64,000 bases of DNA from Maratus speciosus (GCA_963932465.1 OZ010799.1:162622761-162686760); one strand, 5' to 3'. Positions 10,891 through 21,064 are shown, numbered from the stretch's first letter. Made by a program: numbers and translations. The notes: generated by a model not told the origin, from the sequence alone.

Positions 10891-12141
10891 TAGGGATGCA
10901 CAACCTTTGGCCCGCGAACGTCCTCAATTTACAACTGAAAAAAAATTCGCAATTTTTGTCCATAAATGGCACAAAAAACCGTAAATTTCGTCAATTTATC
11001 GCAGGAAAAGAGTACAAATTTCGTTGATGGGGAGCGGAAAAAATACAAATTTCGTTGATCGGGAACAGAAAAATCGTGAGTTTTGTCAGCTCATCGCGCG
11101 GAAAAATCGCAAATTTCGTCATTTAGCCGCGAGAAAAAATTACAAATTTCGTCAGTCAATTAAGAATTTCGTTGATCGGGCGCGGAAAAATCGCAAGTTT
11201 CGTCGATCTAGCGCGGAAAACAGCAAATTTCGTGGATCGGGCACAGAAAAATCTCAAATATTGTCGATAAGGCGCGGAAAATTCCAAAATTTCGTTCATC
11301 GGTTGCTGAAAAATCGCGAGTTTTGTCCGTTTATCGTGAGAAAAAATTGCGAATTCGTCAGTCAGTTGTGAATCGTGAATTTCATTGATCGGGCGTGAAA
11401 AAATCGCGAATTTTTTGATCAGTTTCGTAAAAATCTCCCATTTCGTTGATTGTCAGCAGAAAAATTGAGAGTTCGGCCAGTTTATAGCGAGAAATAATCG
11501 CAAAATTCGTCAGTTTGCCGCGGGACAAATTTCAAATTTCATCAATCAGTTAAGAAGCGCGGATTTCGTTGACGGGTGCGGAAAAGTTGCGAATTTTAAT
11601 AATCGGGTGTGGAAAATCGCGAAAAAAAACTCGCGAATTTCGCGAATCTGTAGCGGTAAAAAGTCACGAATTTCGACAATTGATGGAAAAAATTACAAAT
11701 TTTGTCAATCGTTTTCAAAAAATTTTGCGAAATTCGTGAATTGCTCGTGGAAAAAAATCGTTAATTTTGTGAAAAGTTCGCGAATTTTGTGAATCATTCA
11801 TGAAAAAAATTACAAATTTCGTCTATCGTTCTCAAAAACTATCGTGAAATAAAAATCTGTTGGTCGCAGGAAAAAAATTCCAAATTTCATCGATCGTGCT
11901 CAGAAATGAAATGGCGTCTTTCTTCAATTTATCGCGAATTACATCAAAGTATATCAAAGAAAAAATCACGAAATAATATATGCCTCTCCTCCCCGCCCCC
12001 GCCTTTTTAATCTGATTATAGCCCACAGATCCCTCCTTCCACCTTCCTGAAATAGAATTCTCGCAGTATTACTGATGTGGCCCTTGACAACCCAGACATT
12101 TTTGCAAGTGGTCCTTCTCTGAAAAAGGTTGTACACCCCTA
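10891..12141. mobile_element. non-autonomous hAT-type element, 1251 bp
   Basis: Begins TAGGGATGCACAACCTTT; the reverse complement of the right end is TAGGGGTGTACAACCTTT (16 of 18 identical). Perfect 8-bp direct repeats ATGTACAG lie immediately outside both ends. Short inverted ends, an ACAACCTTT core, GGCCCGCG next to the left end and an 8-bp duplication are hallmarks of hAT elements. No transposase is encoded: the interior is almost wholly a minisatellite. The 115-codon plus frame at 11024-11371 is a by-product of that repeat. Confidence 0.85.
10950..11935. repeat. minisatellite, ~31-32-bp unit
   Basis: About 30 degenerate copies of a unit resembling GGAAAAATCGCAAATTTCG followed by TCGATCGGGCG. 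Successive AAATTTCG cores sit near 10983, 11016, 11047, 11079, 11111, 11144, 11195, 11225 and 11256, a spacing of about 30-33. A shortened unit (CAGTCAATTAAGAATTTCG and variants) recurs near 11155, 11355 and 11545, giving a weak ~200-bp higher-order period. It lies wholly inside the hAT-type element. Confidence 0.85.
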
Positions 12142-12149
12142 ATGTACAG
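12142..12149. repeat. 8-bp target-site duplication, right
   Basis: ATGTACAG, identical to 10883-10890. Confidence 0.9.
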
Positions 12150-12184
12150 AAATGCATGCATATTAATACTAGATTTTGAAATAA

Positions 12185-12745
12185 AACATATTGCAAACAA
12201 TAATATTTAATATATTAAATACGTGAAATTTTCCACTTTGCTAAGGGTAAACCAAGACAGTGAAAATATCCATCAGGGAATCGAACCCAGATGCCTGGAA
12301 TAGCGCTCAATTGCTTTACCATAAAGGTACGAGGACGATACCCAGCTTGGCATCTCTCGAGTAGTGCTTCAATTGTCTAGCGTTAAGCTACGAGGACGAT
12401 ACCCAGCTTGGCATCTCTCGTGTAGAGCTCCAATTCCCTACCATTAAGCTACGAGGACGATATCCAGCTTAACATCTCGCTACTAGGATGATACCCAGCT
12501 TGGCATCTCTGGAGTAGTGATGCCAAGCTGGATATCGTCCTCGTAGCTTAATGGTAGAGAATTGGAGATCTACTCCAGAGATGCCAAGCTGGGTATCGTC
12601 CTAGTAGCTTATTTGTAGAGCATTGGAGCGCTATTCCAGAGATCTGGGTTCGATTCCCTGCTTGGACATTTTTCACTCTGTTGGTTTACGCTTAGTTTGC
12701 AATATGAAAATTTTCACATATTTAATATATTCAAGAATTTCGGAC
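12185..12745. repeat. palindrome of tandem tRNA-like units
   Basis: The arms pair from an outer segment containing ATATTTAATATATT inwards, meeting near 12510. The left arm carries units read on the minus strand: GAGGACGATA marks them at 12331, 12392 and 12453, a 61-bp period, with a cut unit at 12485. The right arm carries two plus-strand units (12534 and 12595). The inner units have a tRNA D-arm-like TAGCTTAATGGTAGAG and an anticodon-arm-like segment but run into the next unit where the T-arm should close. Only the outermost unit of each arm has a good B-box, GGGTTCGATTCCC. Left outer unit: about 12267-12336, minus strand. Confidence 0.75.
12598..12668 (+). tRNA. tRNA-like sequence, anticodon position GCT, degenerate
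   Basis: A 71-nt cloverleaf can be drawn. The acceptor stem GTCCTAG pairs with CTTGGAC with one mismatch. The D-arm is GCTTATTTGTAGAGC. The anticodon stem TTGGA/TCCAG closes the loop GCGCTAT, and the T-arm is CTGGG TTCGATT CCCTG with one mismatch. TTTTT follows at 12669-12673, directly after the acceptor, as a Pol III terminator. Position 33 is C instead of the near-universal U. GCT would be serine, but the long variable arm of tRNA-Ser is missing. This points to a tRNA-derived repeat rather than a working tRNA. Confidence 0.5.
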
Positions 12746-14309
12746 GTAATTCCACTGCTGAAAATTAACTGAAAAAAATGAATTAAAACTATACTTATAA
12801 TAATACTTAATACCATGAAAATTGGATAAAGAATAAGACGCATGGAACATTTTGAATATACGAACTCGACAAAAATTCTCGTTTTGAGAAAACGTCAGTT
12901 AGTTTTATTAGTTATATTTATTATCTTTAATGTTTTATTTTTTATGTAACTCAAGTACAGTGTACAAATTTTAAATGCGTGTGAATTCTCTAGAAATCTT
13001 TGCAATTGCATAAGGTTTTTGGCAAATGATGCAATTAAGATTGCAGTATATCAATAAACCGAATAAAAAATAGATTTTTTAGTCCATTTTTTCTAAATAA
13101 AATTCATGGTCCCCTAAAACTTTAAAAAATATTTTTTTCGGGGCTTTAAATTTCGGGGCTTGTATAGCCATGAATTATTATATTTATGATGAGAATAATA
13201 TATTTCAATAGAATGTTAAAAGAAATGGAATTACACCGTGTTACATTTTTAATAGGTATAATGCGAAAAATAGCTTGAAAATAAAAAATAAAGTTTTCTT
13301 AAAATTCGAATTTTTTCTTATAATATTGTAAGTATTATTTATTGTTCAAAAAACATAATCTTCCTTGCATAATATTTCGAAAGATAAAATACATCCATTG
13401 TAAATATCAATAGTATGTTTCTTTCCCTTTTATCATAATATAACACTATTATTCATTTGGTAGGGAAAAGTAAATTAATGTTACATGTCTAAAACTTCTG
13501 ATGATTCTGCACATGTAATTCGCGATTAACTCTACAAATATGTTTGGATGGATTTTTATTATAATATCAAATATTCTTAAATACTTCAGCGTTAATTTTA
13601 ATAATGCACTATATTAATTCTTATGAGTATTTTACACTTTTAAACCTGAAGATTTGTTTTTGTCTTAAAATGCTGTATTTTTAAAATTGACTCGAAATAA
13701 AGATTGTTAATTTGCTGTGCAAATATTAATTCTAAAATGTTTACTCTATTTGTACGTATAATTATCACGGGATTTTTGTGCAAAATAATATATTTATATT
13801 ATAATAATGTCGCATTATTTTTTTGTATTTCATACATTTGTGAACTAAAACAAATATATAAATTCGAAGTTGAGAATTATTTTTCAGCTTTAAAATACAA
13901 AAACTTAAAGATTTTCGAGTGTTGTAAATAAACATACTTAAATCCATGGTTTAAATTACTTCATTAGAACTGGTAAATATCTTTATTTCTAAGATTCCTT
14001 TATATTGAAACATTTGTCACAAAAATAAGTATAATACATTTAGCATATATGTGATAATAAATAAAATTGAAAAAAAAAACCCATTAAATAGAGTATTTTT
14101 ATAATATACCTTACTTGCACTAGAAGATAGTACCGGAAAATATTGGTTTCATGCAAATATACATATACAGGAATATGCATTGCAGCTGTGCTTGAAAGCT
14201 GAAGTAGGTAGAAAGTATGTTTTTCTAAACCCAATAGTTGCCGGGGTTACCTACTATACTGTTAAATATTTGCAGCAATCTGTCCCGTCATTTAAAAAAA
14301 GATCAATCT
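12746..14309. other. anonymous AT-rich DNA
   Basis: Very AT-rich throughout, no repeat or gene recognised. The overlapping 75- and 60-codon frames at 13704-13947 lie on opposite strands and look like chance. Confidence 0.5.
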
Positions 14310-14790
14310 AAAGTGAAATGAACTAAACTGAACAAACTAAAAACTGAATACAATTTACTCATTTGTTTATGGTTTTTCCATAAGAAAAATCAATAAATTC
14401 AGATTAAGTGTTCAAGCAAACTGAATGTGAAAATCGACTTTTTTTTCCTACTCAATGGTTTATTGAAATTGTGCAATGTTTAGAAGTTTCAAAACAACGT
14501 TAAAAGGGAAATTTCTTTGTGAAATCGCTGCCACCTTCAACATGACGTCAGCGTTTTTTTACGGGCATGCTTTTTAAAACAAATAAAGCATATTTTTCTT
14601 TCATTAGAAATAATCAACCTCACATTCCTTAAACTTTCAAAAAAGAAGAAAAATAATTTATAGATCTAAAAAAATTATTTAAAATCAATTGCAAGGAAAT
14701 AATGTTTAAGGAAGTAATTCATTTTATAATTATTAAAAATTAGTTTTTTCATTTATTTCATTACATAAACTTAATGTGTCCCTTTTCTAA
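14310..14790 (+). repeat. R1 dispersed repeat, copy with empty insertion site
   Basis: Direct relative of 15400-15760 plus 16950-17045, about 1.07 kb away. Shared blocks run from CTAAACTGAA through CAATGTTTAGAAGTTTC and ATGACGTCAGC, ATTTATAGATCT, and then GTTTAAGGAAGTAATT. Here ATAGATCT and GTTTAAGG are about 40 bp apart. In the other copy they are separated by a MITE and a mariner remnant. Confidence 0.7.
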
Positions 14791-15129
14791 CCATTGAGAA
14801 CACTTCAAATTATGGTCAAATAACTGTTACTTTTAAAAACGTTCCAAAACGCGACAAATTTCTGGAGCTTTATAGCAGTGTAGTGAGTCATGCTGTATAA
14901 TCCATTGGGTATAATCTAGATGACTTTTTTAAAATGTTTTAGTATTTCTATTATAACGAGGTAATCCAATCCGGGATAACCGGGTAAGAGATGCCTGTAC
15001 AGAACCTAATGTACAGAAAGTAGACGAAAATTGCTTTTAAATAAAATCTCTAAGAGAAATTACATTTAGTATGTTTTATTAGATCGCCTATCAATTATAC
15101 CAGAAAGCATCTTGGTACTTTCGCTTTAG

Positions 15130-15760
15130 CAGCATACCAGCGGTGAATCACGAAACGTTTCACTATTTTTAGCAACGTTTCTGTTCTGAATATTTCTATG
15201 TTTAAGCGCGAAGTTTGATTACATATCTGTTAAATTGAGGTTTTATATATTTATTTATTTATATGTAAAGCTTAAATTACGTTTGAAAGTTTAAGTATGG
15301 AATATTGTACGGAAAAACAAATGCTGAATTAATTAAAATGTTTTAGAAGCAAACGAGGTGATCATCAGTACTTGAGTTGCATACAGAGAAAAATAAATCA
15401 TGCATGAAAACTAAACTGAAAATAAGCTAAAACCTGAATCTCAATTTTTATAGTTTTTAACAGTAAAAAATCAGGAAATTGAGATTAATTTTTTAACCAA
15501 ATTTCATGTGAAAGTAGATTGTTTTTCTCTTCTTAACGCTTTGTAGAAATTTTACAATGCTTAAAAGTTTCAAAACCACATTATAAGAGAGATTTCTTAG
15601 TTAAGTCTTTTCCATCATCAATATGACGTCAACAATGCTTTCGGACATGTTTTGATATAGATGGCACATAATTTTCTTGAATTAGAAAGAATCAACTTCT
15701 CATTCGTTGAACATTCACAAAAGTAAATAAAATAATTTATAGATCTTTCAAAAAAATATA
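15130..15760 (+). repeat. R1 dispersed repeat, interrupted copy
   Basis: The first part (GCGCGAAGTTTGATTACATA, about 15208) matches 47330-47360, and the later part matches 14310-14660. At 15321-15334 the sequence AAACAAATGCTGAA is the uninterrupted version of the site holding a MITE at 47436. After the insertions at 15767-16941 the repeat resumes near 16975. Confidence 0.7.
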
Positions 15761-15766
15761 TATATA

Positions 15767-15927
15767 CATAGCTGCCAACTTGTACGGATTTTTCATACCA
15801 CTAAAATTTAATAGAAAATTTTAGCTAATTGAATCACCGAAATTCAAGCAATTTCAACGTTTAAATAAGTCAAAAATTTCTATTAAATTTTAGTGGTAAG
15901 AAAAATCCGCACAAGTTGGCAGCTATG
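15767..15927. mobile_element. 161-bp foldback MITE, CATAGCTGCC ends (copy 1)
   Basis: The ends CATAGCTGCCAACTTG and CAAGTTGGCAGCTATG are perfect inverted repeats. The imperfect pairing extends through CCACTAAAATTTAATAGAAA. TATATA flanks both sides. A second copy of the same length, 161 bp, lies at 47436-47596. No coding capacity. Confidence 0.85.
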
Positions 15928-15938
15928 TATATATAATA

Positions 15939-16941
15939 CAGCGTGTCGTAAAATCTCCCGTACTCCAACTTAAAGAATTCATTGTCCCCGATTCTTTAAA
16001 AAAAATAAATGTTATCCTCTGCTTATCATTGCATCAATTCTGGAGTTTTTATCGTTTGGTTCTTTTCGCTATTAATTGGTGCGAGAATAAATTGCTATGT
16101 TATTTTATTCTTTATAGTGAAATAAACTTATCACGCATTCAGAGAATTGCGCTGACGAAACTTATTTGAAAATAAATCGTTTAAATGGGGCAAAGATCTT
16201 TGGCGAAATAAATATCCAAATGATGCAATACCGAGTAAAGATAGGTTATATTGGTTCGTTCGACGATTTCGTAATACAGGTTCGGAGGAAGACAAGTTCA
16301 GGAGTGGACCACCAAAATTTGATTACCTATCTTTTACATTCTCAAAAAATTGGCGCACGGTGTTGTGTATCAAGCAAAAGGATAGCTGCACCTCTGTTTT
16401 TCGAATCAACTGTTGATAATTTTGTATACAGGAACTTATTCAGCAATTTTTTTATATTGTTAGAAGTGAATGAACGAAATTCTTTCTCCCAACAAGATGG
16501 TGCAACAATCCATACAAGTGATGAAACCTTGGACATGCTTGAAGAACTGTTTGGCATTTCAAAAAATCTTTTGTCAGCTCGATTCCCTGAACTGAGAGTC
16601 CCAAACTTCTTTCTGTGTTGATATTTATAGAAAAAAGTTTATGCAGGTAATCCTCAAACGATACATGATCTGAAAATTGCTATTGCTTAAAGGATACAAG
16701 AAGTCACTCCCAGCATGTTAAAACGCGTTTCGACAAACATGCGCTAAATTTTTAGCTTTGTCCCCTAAAAAGTGTTGGATATTTTGAACATTTATTATAA
16801 ATATATGTTCAGTATAGTTCTTACGTGATGTTAAAAGCGCTTTTATAATTAACATAAAAGTAATCGTTTTTATGTTTGTTCTTTTGTGAATAATAAATAC
16901 ATATGTCGTCAGTAGGGAAACTTTTAGGACGTTCTGTACTG
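15939..16941 (+). pseudogene. mariner-like element, internally deleted remnant
   Basis: TA-flanked (15937-15938, 16942-16943). Imperfect inverted ends are CAGCGTGTCGTAAAATCTCC on the left and, reverse complemented, CAGTACAGAACGTCCTAAAA on the right. A degenerate transposase frame (about 16145-16760, plus strand) shows SQKIGARCCVSSKRI, then SQQDGATIHTSDETLDM, which carries the second catalytic Asp, then VPNFFLC and GNPQTIHDLKIAI. The third catalytic acid is replaced: VPN stands where the family has a PxD before the FFLW block. The region that would hold the first catalytic Asp is missing. At 1.0 kb the element is shorter than the usual ~1.3 kb. It sits 11 bp from the MITE at 15767-15927. Confidence 0.8.
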
Positions 16942-16949
16942 TAATATAT

Positions 16950-17186
16950 ATATATATATAAAATACTGTAAAAGATTGTTTAAGGAAGTAATTAATTTAA
17001 GAGGTTTTAGAAATTAATTTTTTTCGTTTATTTAACTCTATTGAATACTGTCTAAAGCTAACATGGAACACAGACCATAAAAATCACTGATAGAAATAAA
17101 TAAGCTATTTGTCTTGATGGTAGAAAAAAAAACGATGCCGACTGCTTTATAAAAATAATTACTGCAAAAAGTATTAAACAAAGTAT
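16950..17186 (+). repeat. R1 repeat, downstream half
   Basis: GTTTAAGGAAGTAATT (about 16978) and what follows continue the R1 copy interrupted at 15767-16941; compare 14704-14790. The remainder to 17186 shows nothing else. Confidence 0.55.
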
Positions 17187-17670
17187 ACAGCTTTTGCAAC
17201 GTGAATTTTTTTAAATTTATTTTTCAGGAAACATTTAAAATTGTCATCTTATATTTATATTTGTTTAATTTGAAAATATTCTTTAGCCGCTATTTTTATA
17301 CATTTGCTTTAAAATAAAATACATCCCGAAAAGGTCTCTCTTTATGTTTAACTTTAAATCTTTCTTGGGAGTTTTTGAAAAGTGCTAATAAAAATATCAA
17401 AACACTTGGGAAACTTTGCTTTAGATATTCAGCAAAGAAATAATATATGTAAGAGTGAAATAAATTTTCAGTCTGAATTTAACAATTTTAAATATTTATA
17501 TTTAAAAAGATTTACAGTACTATAAATGAGAATAAAAAACATATATATGATTTGTATGTATGTATTATTCAATTTAAAATATTAATATTTCTATTTTGGT
17601 GTTATATATCTACTTAATTTCATCTGTATAAAGTAATAAACTTCAGTGTTACCAGCATCCACAATATAAA
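17187..17670 (+). repeat. R2 ~515-bp repeat, copy A
   Basis: Runs from TTGCAACGTGAATTTT through AAAATTGTCATCTTATATTT, GGTCTCTCTTTATG and ACTATAAATGAGAATAAA to the GCATCCACAATATAAA end. All R2 copies in the window are on this strand. Copy A is cut off from copy B by the mariner-like element. Confidence 0.8.
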
Positions 17671-17672
17671 TA

Positions 17673-19218
17673 CAGGGCGATAATTATTGAACTATAGGAA
17701 ATAAAACGTAAATTATTTAAAAATTACTGAGTGTATAAACTTTATTCCACATGTAAACGTCACTACAGATATTCGGATTTAGATTAGGACATGTTCTATA
17801 TGGCTTCAATTATTGGCTATGATGTGGCGCAGACGAATAGCAAAATTCTGCATGATTCGCTGAAATGTTGGGAAATCGATGCTGTTGATGACCTACTGAA
17901 TGGCAGTTTTCAGCTCAGCAATGGTTTTGGGGTTATTTCTGATCGCATTGTCTTTAATGTAGCCCCATAAAAATGAGTCACATATATACAGATACGGAGA
18001 ATATTTCGGCGAAGCGAGTCCCATTCCAGTGATCTCTAGGTACCCCAGAGCCAGAATGCGGTACTCAAAGTGCTCCTTCAGGACATCAAGCACTTTTTTG
18101 GTCCGATGGGGTCGAGCTCCATCTTGCATGAACCACATCTTGTCGAAATCAGGAAAACTTTCTATAATGGCGATAAAACCATTTTCCAAAATGTTCACGT
18201 ACACTGTAAAAAAAAATAATAATAAATAGGAACAGATTTCCTGTAGGAATCTGAAAAATAGTTGCTCTTATCGTACTGGAAAAATTTCCGACCCAGCGCG
18301 GGATAAAATCAGTAAAATCGGAATAAAATCTGTAAAATCGGAATAATATCCGTAAAGTACCGTTTTAATGAATGTATCCTTTTTTTACGGATTTCATTCC
18401 GAGCTGGGTCGGAAAATTTTCCGGTGCAATAAGGGCAACTATTTTTCCGATTGCTACAGGAATACTGTTCGGATTTTTTACAGTGTAACGTCCAGTAGTC
18501 CAGTAGTAGTTGTCAACGAATATCGGACCGATTATTCCGTGACTGAACATTGCACACCACACAGTGACCCGTTGAGGGTGGAGAGACTTCTCGATTGCGA
18601 AATGCGGATTCTCAGACCCCTAAATGCACCAGTTTGACTTATTGACGAACCCATCCAAATGAAGTTGGCTTCGTCGCTAAATTAAACCATATTCGCATCG
18701 AATTCTTGTTCGTCAGTTCTCTCAACAATAGTGTTGGCGAAACACAATCGTTGTTCCATGACCATGGGGCTTAATGGCTTATGGGTTTGAATTTTGTATG
18801 GGAAGAGATGCAGGTCTTCAACGACAATTTGTTACAGGGTTTTTCGGTTGATTCTAATCTGTTGTGCAGCTCGTCTGATCGATTTCCTTAAGCTGGTTTG
18901 AAACACAGCGAGTATCTTCCGGATGTTTTCAGGTGTTCCCACACTTGTTTGTCGACTGAAATTACCAACACTGTCATCACAAACACTACCCGTTCTGTCA
19001 AACTTGAGAATCCAAATTCTTGATTATTAGCACAATTGGACCGGTTGTCTTCAGTTTGTACTCGGTCGCAAACTTCCTTTGAGCCGCAATATTGCGTGTG
19101 CATGCGCATACTAATTACCATCGTGCCCTGCTGCCAAACACGAAGTTTGAACTTTATCATGCAAACCGTTCAGAAGTTACGACGGTTTAATTTATATAGT
19201 TCAATAATTGTCACCCTG
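17673..19218 (-). pseudogene. full-length mariner-like element, dead transposase
   Basis: The inverted ends CAGGGCGATAATTATTGAAC (left) and CAGGGTGACAATTATTGAAC (reverse complement of right) differ at two positions, and TA flanks both. Without the 284-bp MITE inside it the element is about 1.26 kb, normal for mariner. The minus-strand transposase is spread over frames: an N-terminal part at 19160-18888, SDEANF near 18680 (first catalytic Asp), HLDGFVNKSNW, GSENPHF, HPQRVTVWCAM, then after the MITE FMQDGARPHRTKK (second Asp), DSFLWGYIKD (third Asp) and NNPKTIAELKTAIQ. All three acids survive, but frameshifts and stops (one before GSENP) inactivate it. It inserted at the junction of R2 copies A and B. 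Confidence 0.9.
18202..18485. mobile_element. 284-bp foldback MITE nested in the mariner-like element
   Basis: Ends CACTGTAAAAAA...TTTTTTACAGTG with TA outside (18200-18201, 18486-18487). Arms of about 130 bp pair imperfectly, including AAAAATAGTTGC and TTTCCGACCCAGC. It interrupts the transposase between WTTGRY and YVNILENGF. TA duplication suggests mobilisation by a Tc1/mariner-type enzyme. The ends resemble those of the MITE at 21765-22318. Confidence 0.85.
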
Positions 19219-19220
19219 TA

Positions 19221-19745
19221 TATATGCACTATGGAGTTGCTGTAACCTAAATTTGATATAATGTATATTTCAGAAAACTTTTAAAATTGTCATCTTATAT
19301 TTATATTTTTTTAACTTGAAGATATTCTTTAGCCGCTATTTTTATATATTGGCTTTAAAATAAAATACATCCCCTAAAAGTTCTCTTTTTATGTTTTCCT
19401 TTAACTCCTTCGTGGAATTTTTTGAATACATCTAATAAAAATATCAATGCACTAGGGAAACAATGTTTTTGATATCCAGTACAAAGGTGAAATATGTAAC
19501 AGTGAAATAATTTTGGAAAACTAATTTTTACAACTTTAAGTATTTACATTTAAAAAATAGATTTACACTACTATAAAAGAGAATAAAATGCATATATCAT
19601 TTGTAAATAAATATTATTCAATTTAAATTATTGATATTTCTATTTTAGTGCTATATGCCTACTTAATTTCCACTTCATAAAATAATAAAATTCAAATGAT
19701 GCAAATATCCGCAAATAAATAAATAAATCTATGATATATATATAA
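19221..19745 (+). repeat. R2 ~515-bp repeat, copy B
   Basis: Matches copies C-E throughout (AAAATTGTCATCTTATATTT, GCACTAGGGAAAC, ACTATAAAAGAGAATAAAATG), ending in CAAATAAATAAATAAAT. Confidence 0.8.
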
Positions 19746-20025
19746 AAGAAAGTCTGGATTTTGTATTAATCAACGCGCAGCCAAAATTACTGAACCTAAA
19801 ATTTGGAAAATTGGGATACAAATACTTCTTATAACATAGAGTGCCGCTAAGAAAGGATTTTCTAAAATTCCACCACTAAGAGTGGTAAAAAAGAGAACGA
19901 ACTTTTAAAAAATACCTTAAAAATCTGATTTTATTGTTATTTTTCGGTTATAACATATTTTAGTGTATTTTTGTATGCTGAATCGAATGGTACTAACCAA
20001 ATTCTTTTAAGTCCACCCGTAAGGC
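19746..20025. other. anonymous DNA
   Basis: AT-rich, nothing recognised before the GTGACGTCA tract. Confidence 0.4.
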
Positions 20026-20345
20026 ATGGTGACGTCACGGCGACGTCGTTGTGAAGTCACACTGTGATTTTGTGACCGTCGATGTGACGTCACGTGACAT
20101 CGATGTGACGTCATAGTGACCAGAATGCGAGGTCGTTATGGCCGTTTTAGAGGTCGTTTGTGACGTCACATTGTGACCACTCTGTGAAGTCACGGTGTGA
20201 CAAATTTGTGAAAAGTGTGTCATTTGTGACTATTTTGACATTAACTTTGTGACGAATCTGTGACGAAAGCGACAATGCTTTGAAGTCACACTGTCACCAA
20301 TTTGTGAAATATGTGTCATTTGTGACGAACTTGTCATAAACACTG
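20026..20345. repeat. GTGACGTCA-rich degenerate repeat, left copy
   Basis: Dominated by GTGACGTCAC, TGTGAAGTCAC and TTTGTGAC variants spaced about 10-25 bp apart. The full 8-bp CRE palindrome TGACGTCA occurs four times between 20030 and 20170. The reverse complement of 25840-25915 matches the start of this tract (GACGTCGTTGTGAmGTCAC shared). Confidence 0.75.
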
Positions 20346-20418
20346 TAACGATTTCAAATGAAAATCAAATTTTGAAGTTAATTGCTTAAAAGGCGCAAAG
20401 GCGAACATAGTGAAAAAG

Positions 20419-20490
20419 ACTCCATGCTGGGACTCGAACCTGGGACGTCAGTATAGCGCACTGACATTCTACCGACTAAACCACGTGGAA
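20419..20490 (-). tRNA. tRNA-like gene, left arm, anticodon position GCT
   Basis: A 72-nt cloverleaf on the minus strand. Acceptor TTCCACG/CATGGAG has one mismatch and one wobble. The A-box TGGTTTAGTCGG is intact. Anticodon stem TCAGT/ACTGA closes the loop GCGCTAT, and the T-arm contains CAGGTTCGAGTCCCAG. A TTTTT terminator on the same strand lies at 20413-20417. C33 is unusual, and the variable loop is short, unlike tRNA-Ser(GCT). Confidence 0.6.
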
Positions 20491-20924
20491 CAATACTCAG
20501 CCTGGAAAATTTCTCACTATTACATGTTGGCAAGGCTACAAACGCAGCACAAGATAGAATATTAATCGTGAGCCACCGACATGGGGCAAACACGAAACTT
20601 AATTAAATCCAGCATCGATTGAAACTATATTAATACTTGGAAAATTTTCCAGAGAGAACCATTCGCCTTGCATACAATATTCAAATGAAAATCAAATTTT
20701 AAATTAATTGCTTAAAAGGCAATTTTAATTTTAAATATTGTATGCAAGGCGAATGTTGCTTCCTGGAAAAATATCCAAGTATTAATATAGTTTCAATCGA
20801 TGCTGGATTTAATTAAGTTTCGTGTTTACCCCATGTCGGTGGCTCACGATAAATATTCCATCTTGTGCTACGTTTTTAGCCTTGCAAACATGTAATAGTT
20901 AGAAAATTTCCAGGCTGGCTATCG

Positions 20925-20996
20925 TTCCATGTGGTTTAGTCGGTAGAATGTCAGTGTGCTATACTGACGGCCCGGGTTCGAGTCCCGGCATGGAAT
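20925..20996 (+). tRNA. tRNA-like gene, right arm, anticodon position GCT
   Basis: A complete 72-nt cloverleaf. The 7-bp acceptor TTCCATG/CATGGAA is perfect, A-box TGGTTTAGTCGG matches consensus, anticodon stem TCAGT/ACTGA is perfect with loop GTGCTAT, and T-arm CGGG TTCGAGT CCCG is perfect. TTTTT follows at 20998-21002. Internal Pol III promoter and terminator are therefore all intact. GCT would decode serine codons AGC/AGU, but the long variable arm needed by seryl-tRNA synthetase is absent. A real tRNA of another family, or a SINE head, are both possible. Confidence 0.65.
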
Positions 20997-21064
20997 CTTT
21001 TTCACTATGTTGGCCTTTGCGCCTTTTAAGCAATTAATTTGAAATTTTATTTTCATTTGAAATG

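Larger units (their letters stand above)
20351..21064. repeat. 714-bp palindrome with two divergent tRNA-like genes
   Basis: The arms are symmetric about 20707.5: the tRNA-like ends 20490/20925 and 20419/20996 and the inner block 20664/20751 all sum to 41415, so the arms have no net indel over that span. Each arm holds, from the centre outwards, GCCTTGCATACAAT, ATCGATGCTGGATTTAATTA, TGTCGGTGGCTCACGAT, a tRNA-like sequence, TTTTT, and a tail GCCTTTGCGCCTTTTAAGC. Beyond the right arm (21065-21120) the start of another unit follows (AAGGCGAATCTTTCTCTCTG). The basic unit may therefore also occur in tandem. Confidence 0.9.

Noticed and set aside
11024..11371. 115-codon frame rich in KNRKFR
   Set aside because: Translation of the ~32-bp minisatellite.
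10950..11935. CRISPR-like regular repeats
   Set aside because: Units are adjacent, diverged and without unique spacers, in a eukaryotic transposon; it is a minisatellite.
20925..20996. Functional tRNA-Ser(GCT)
   Set aside because: The cloverleaf is good but the long variable arm of tRNA-Ser is absent, and the copy lies in a repeated palindrome.
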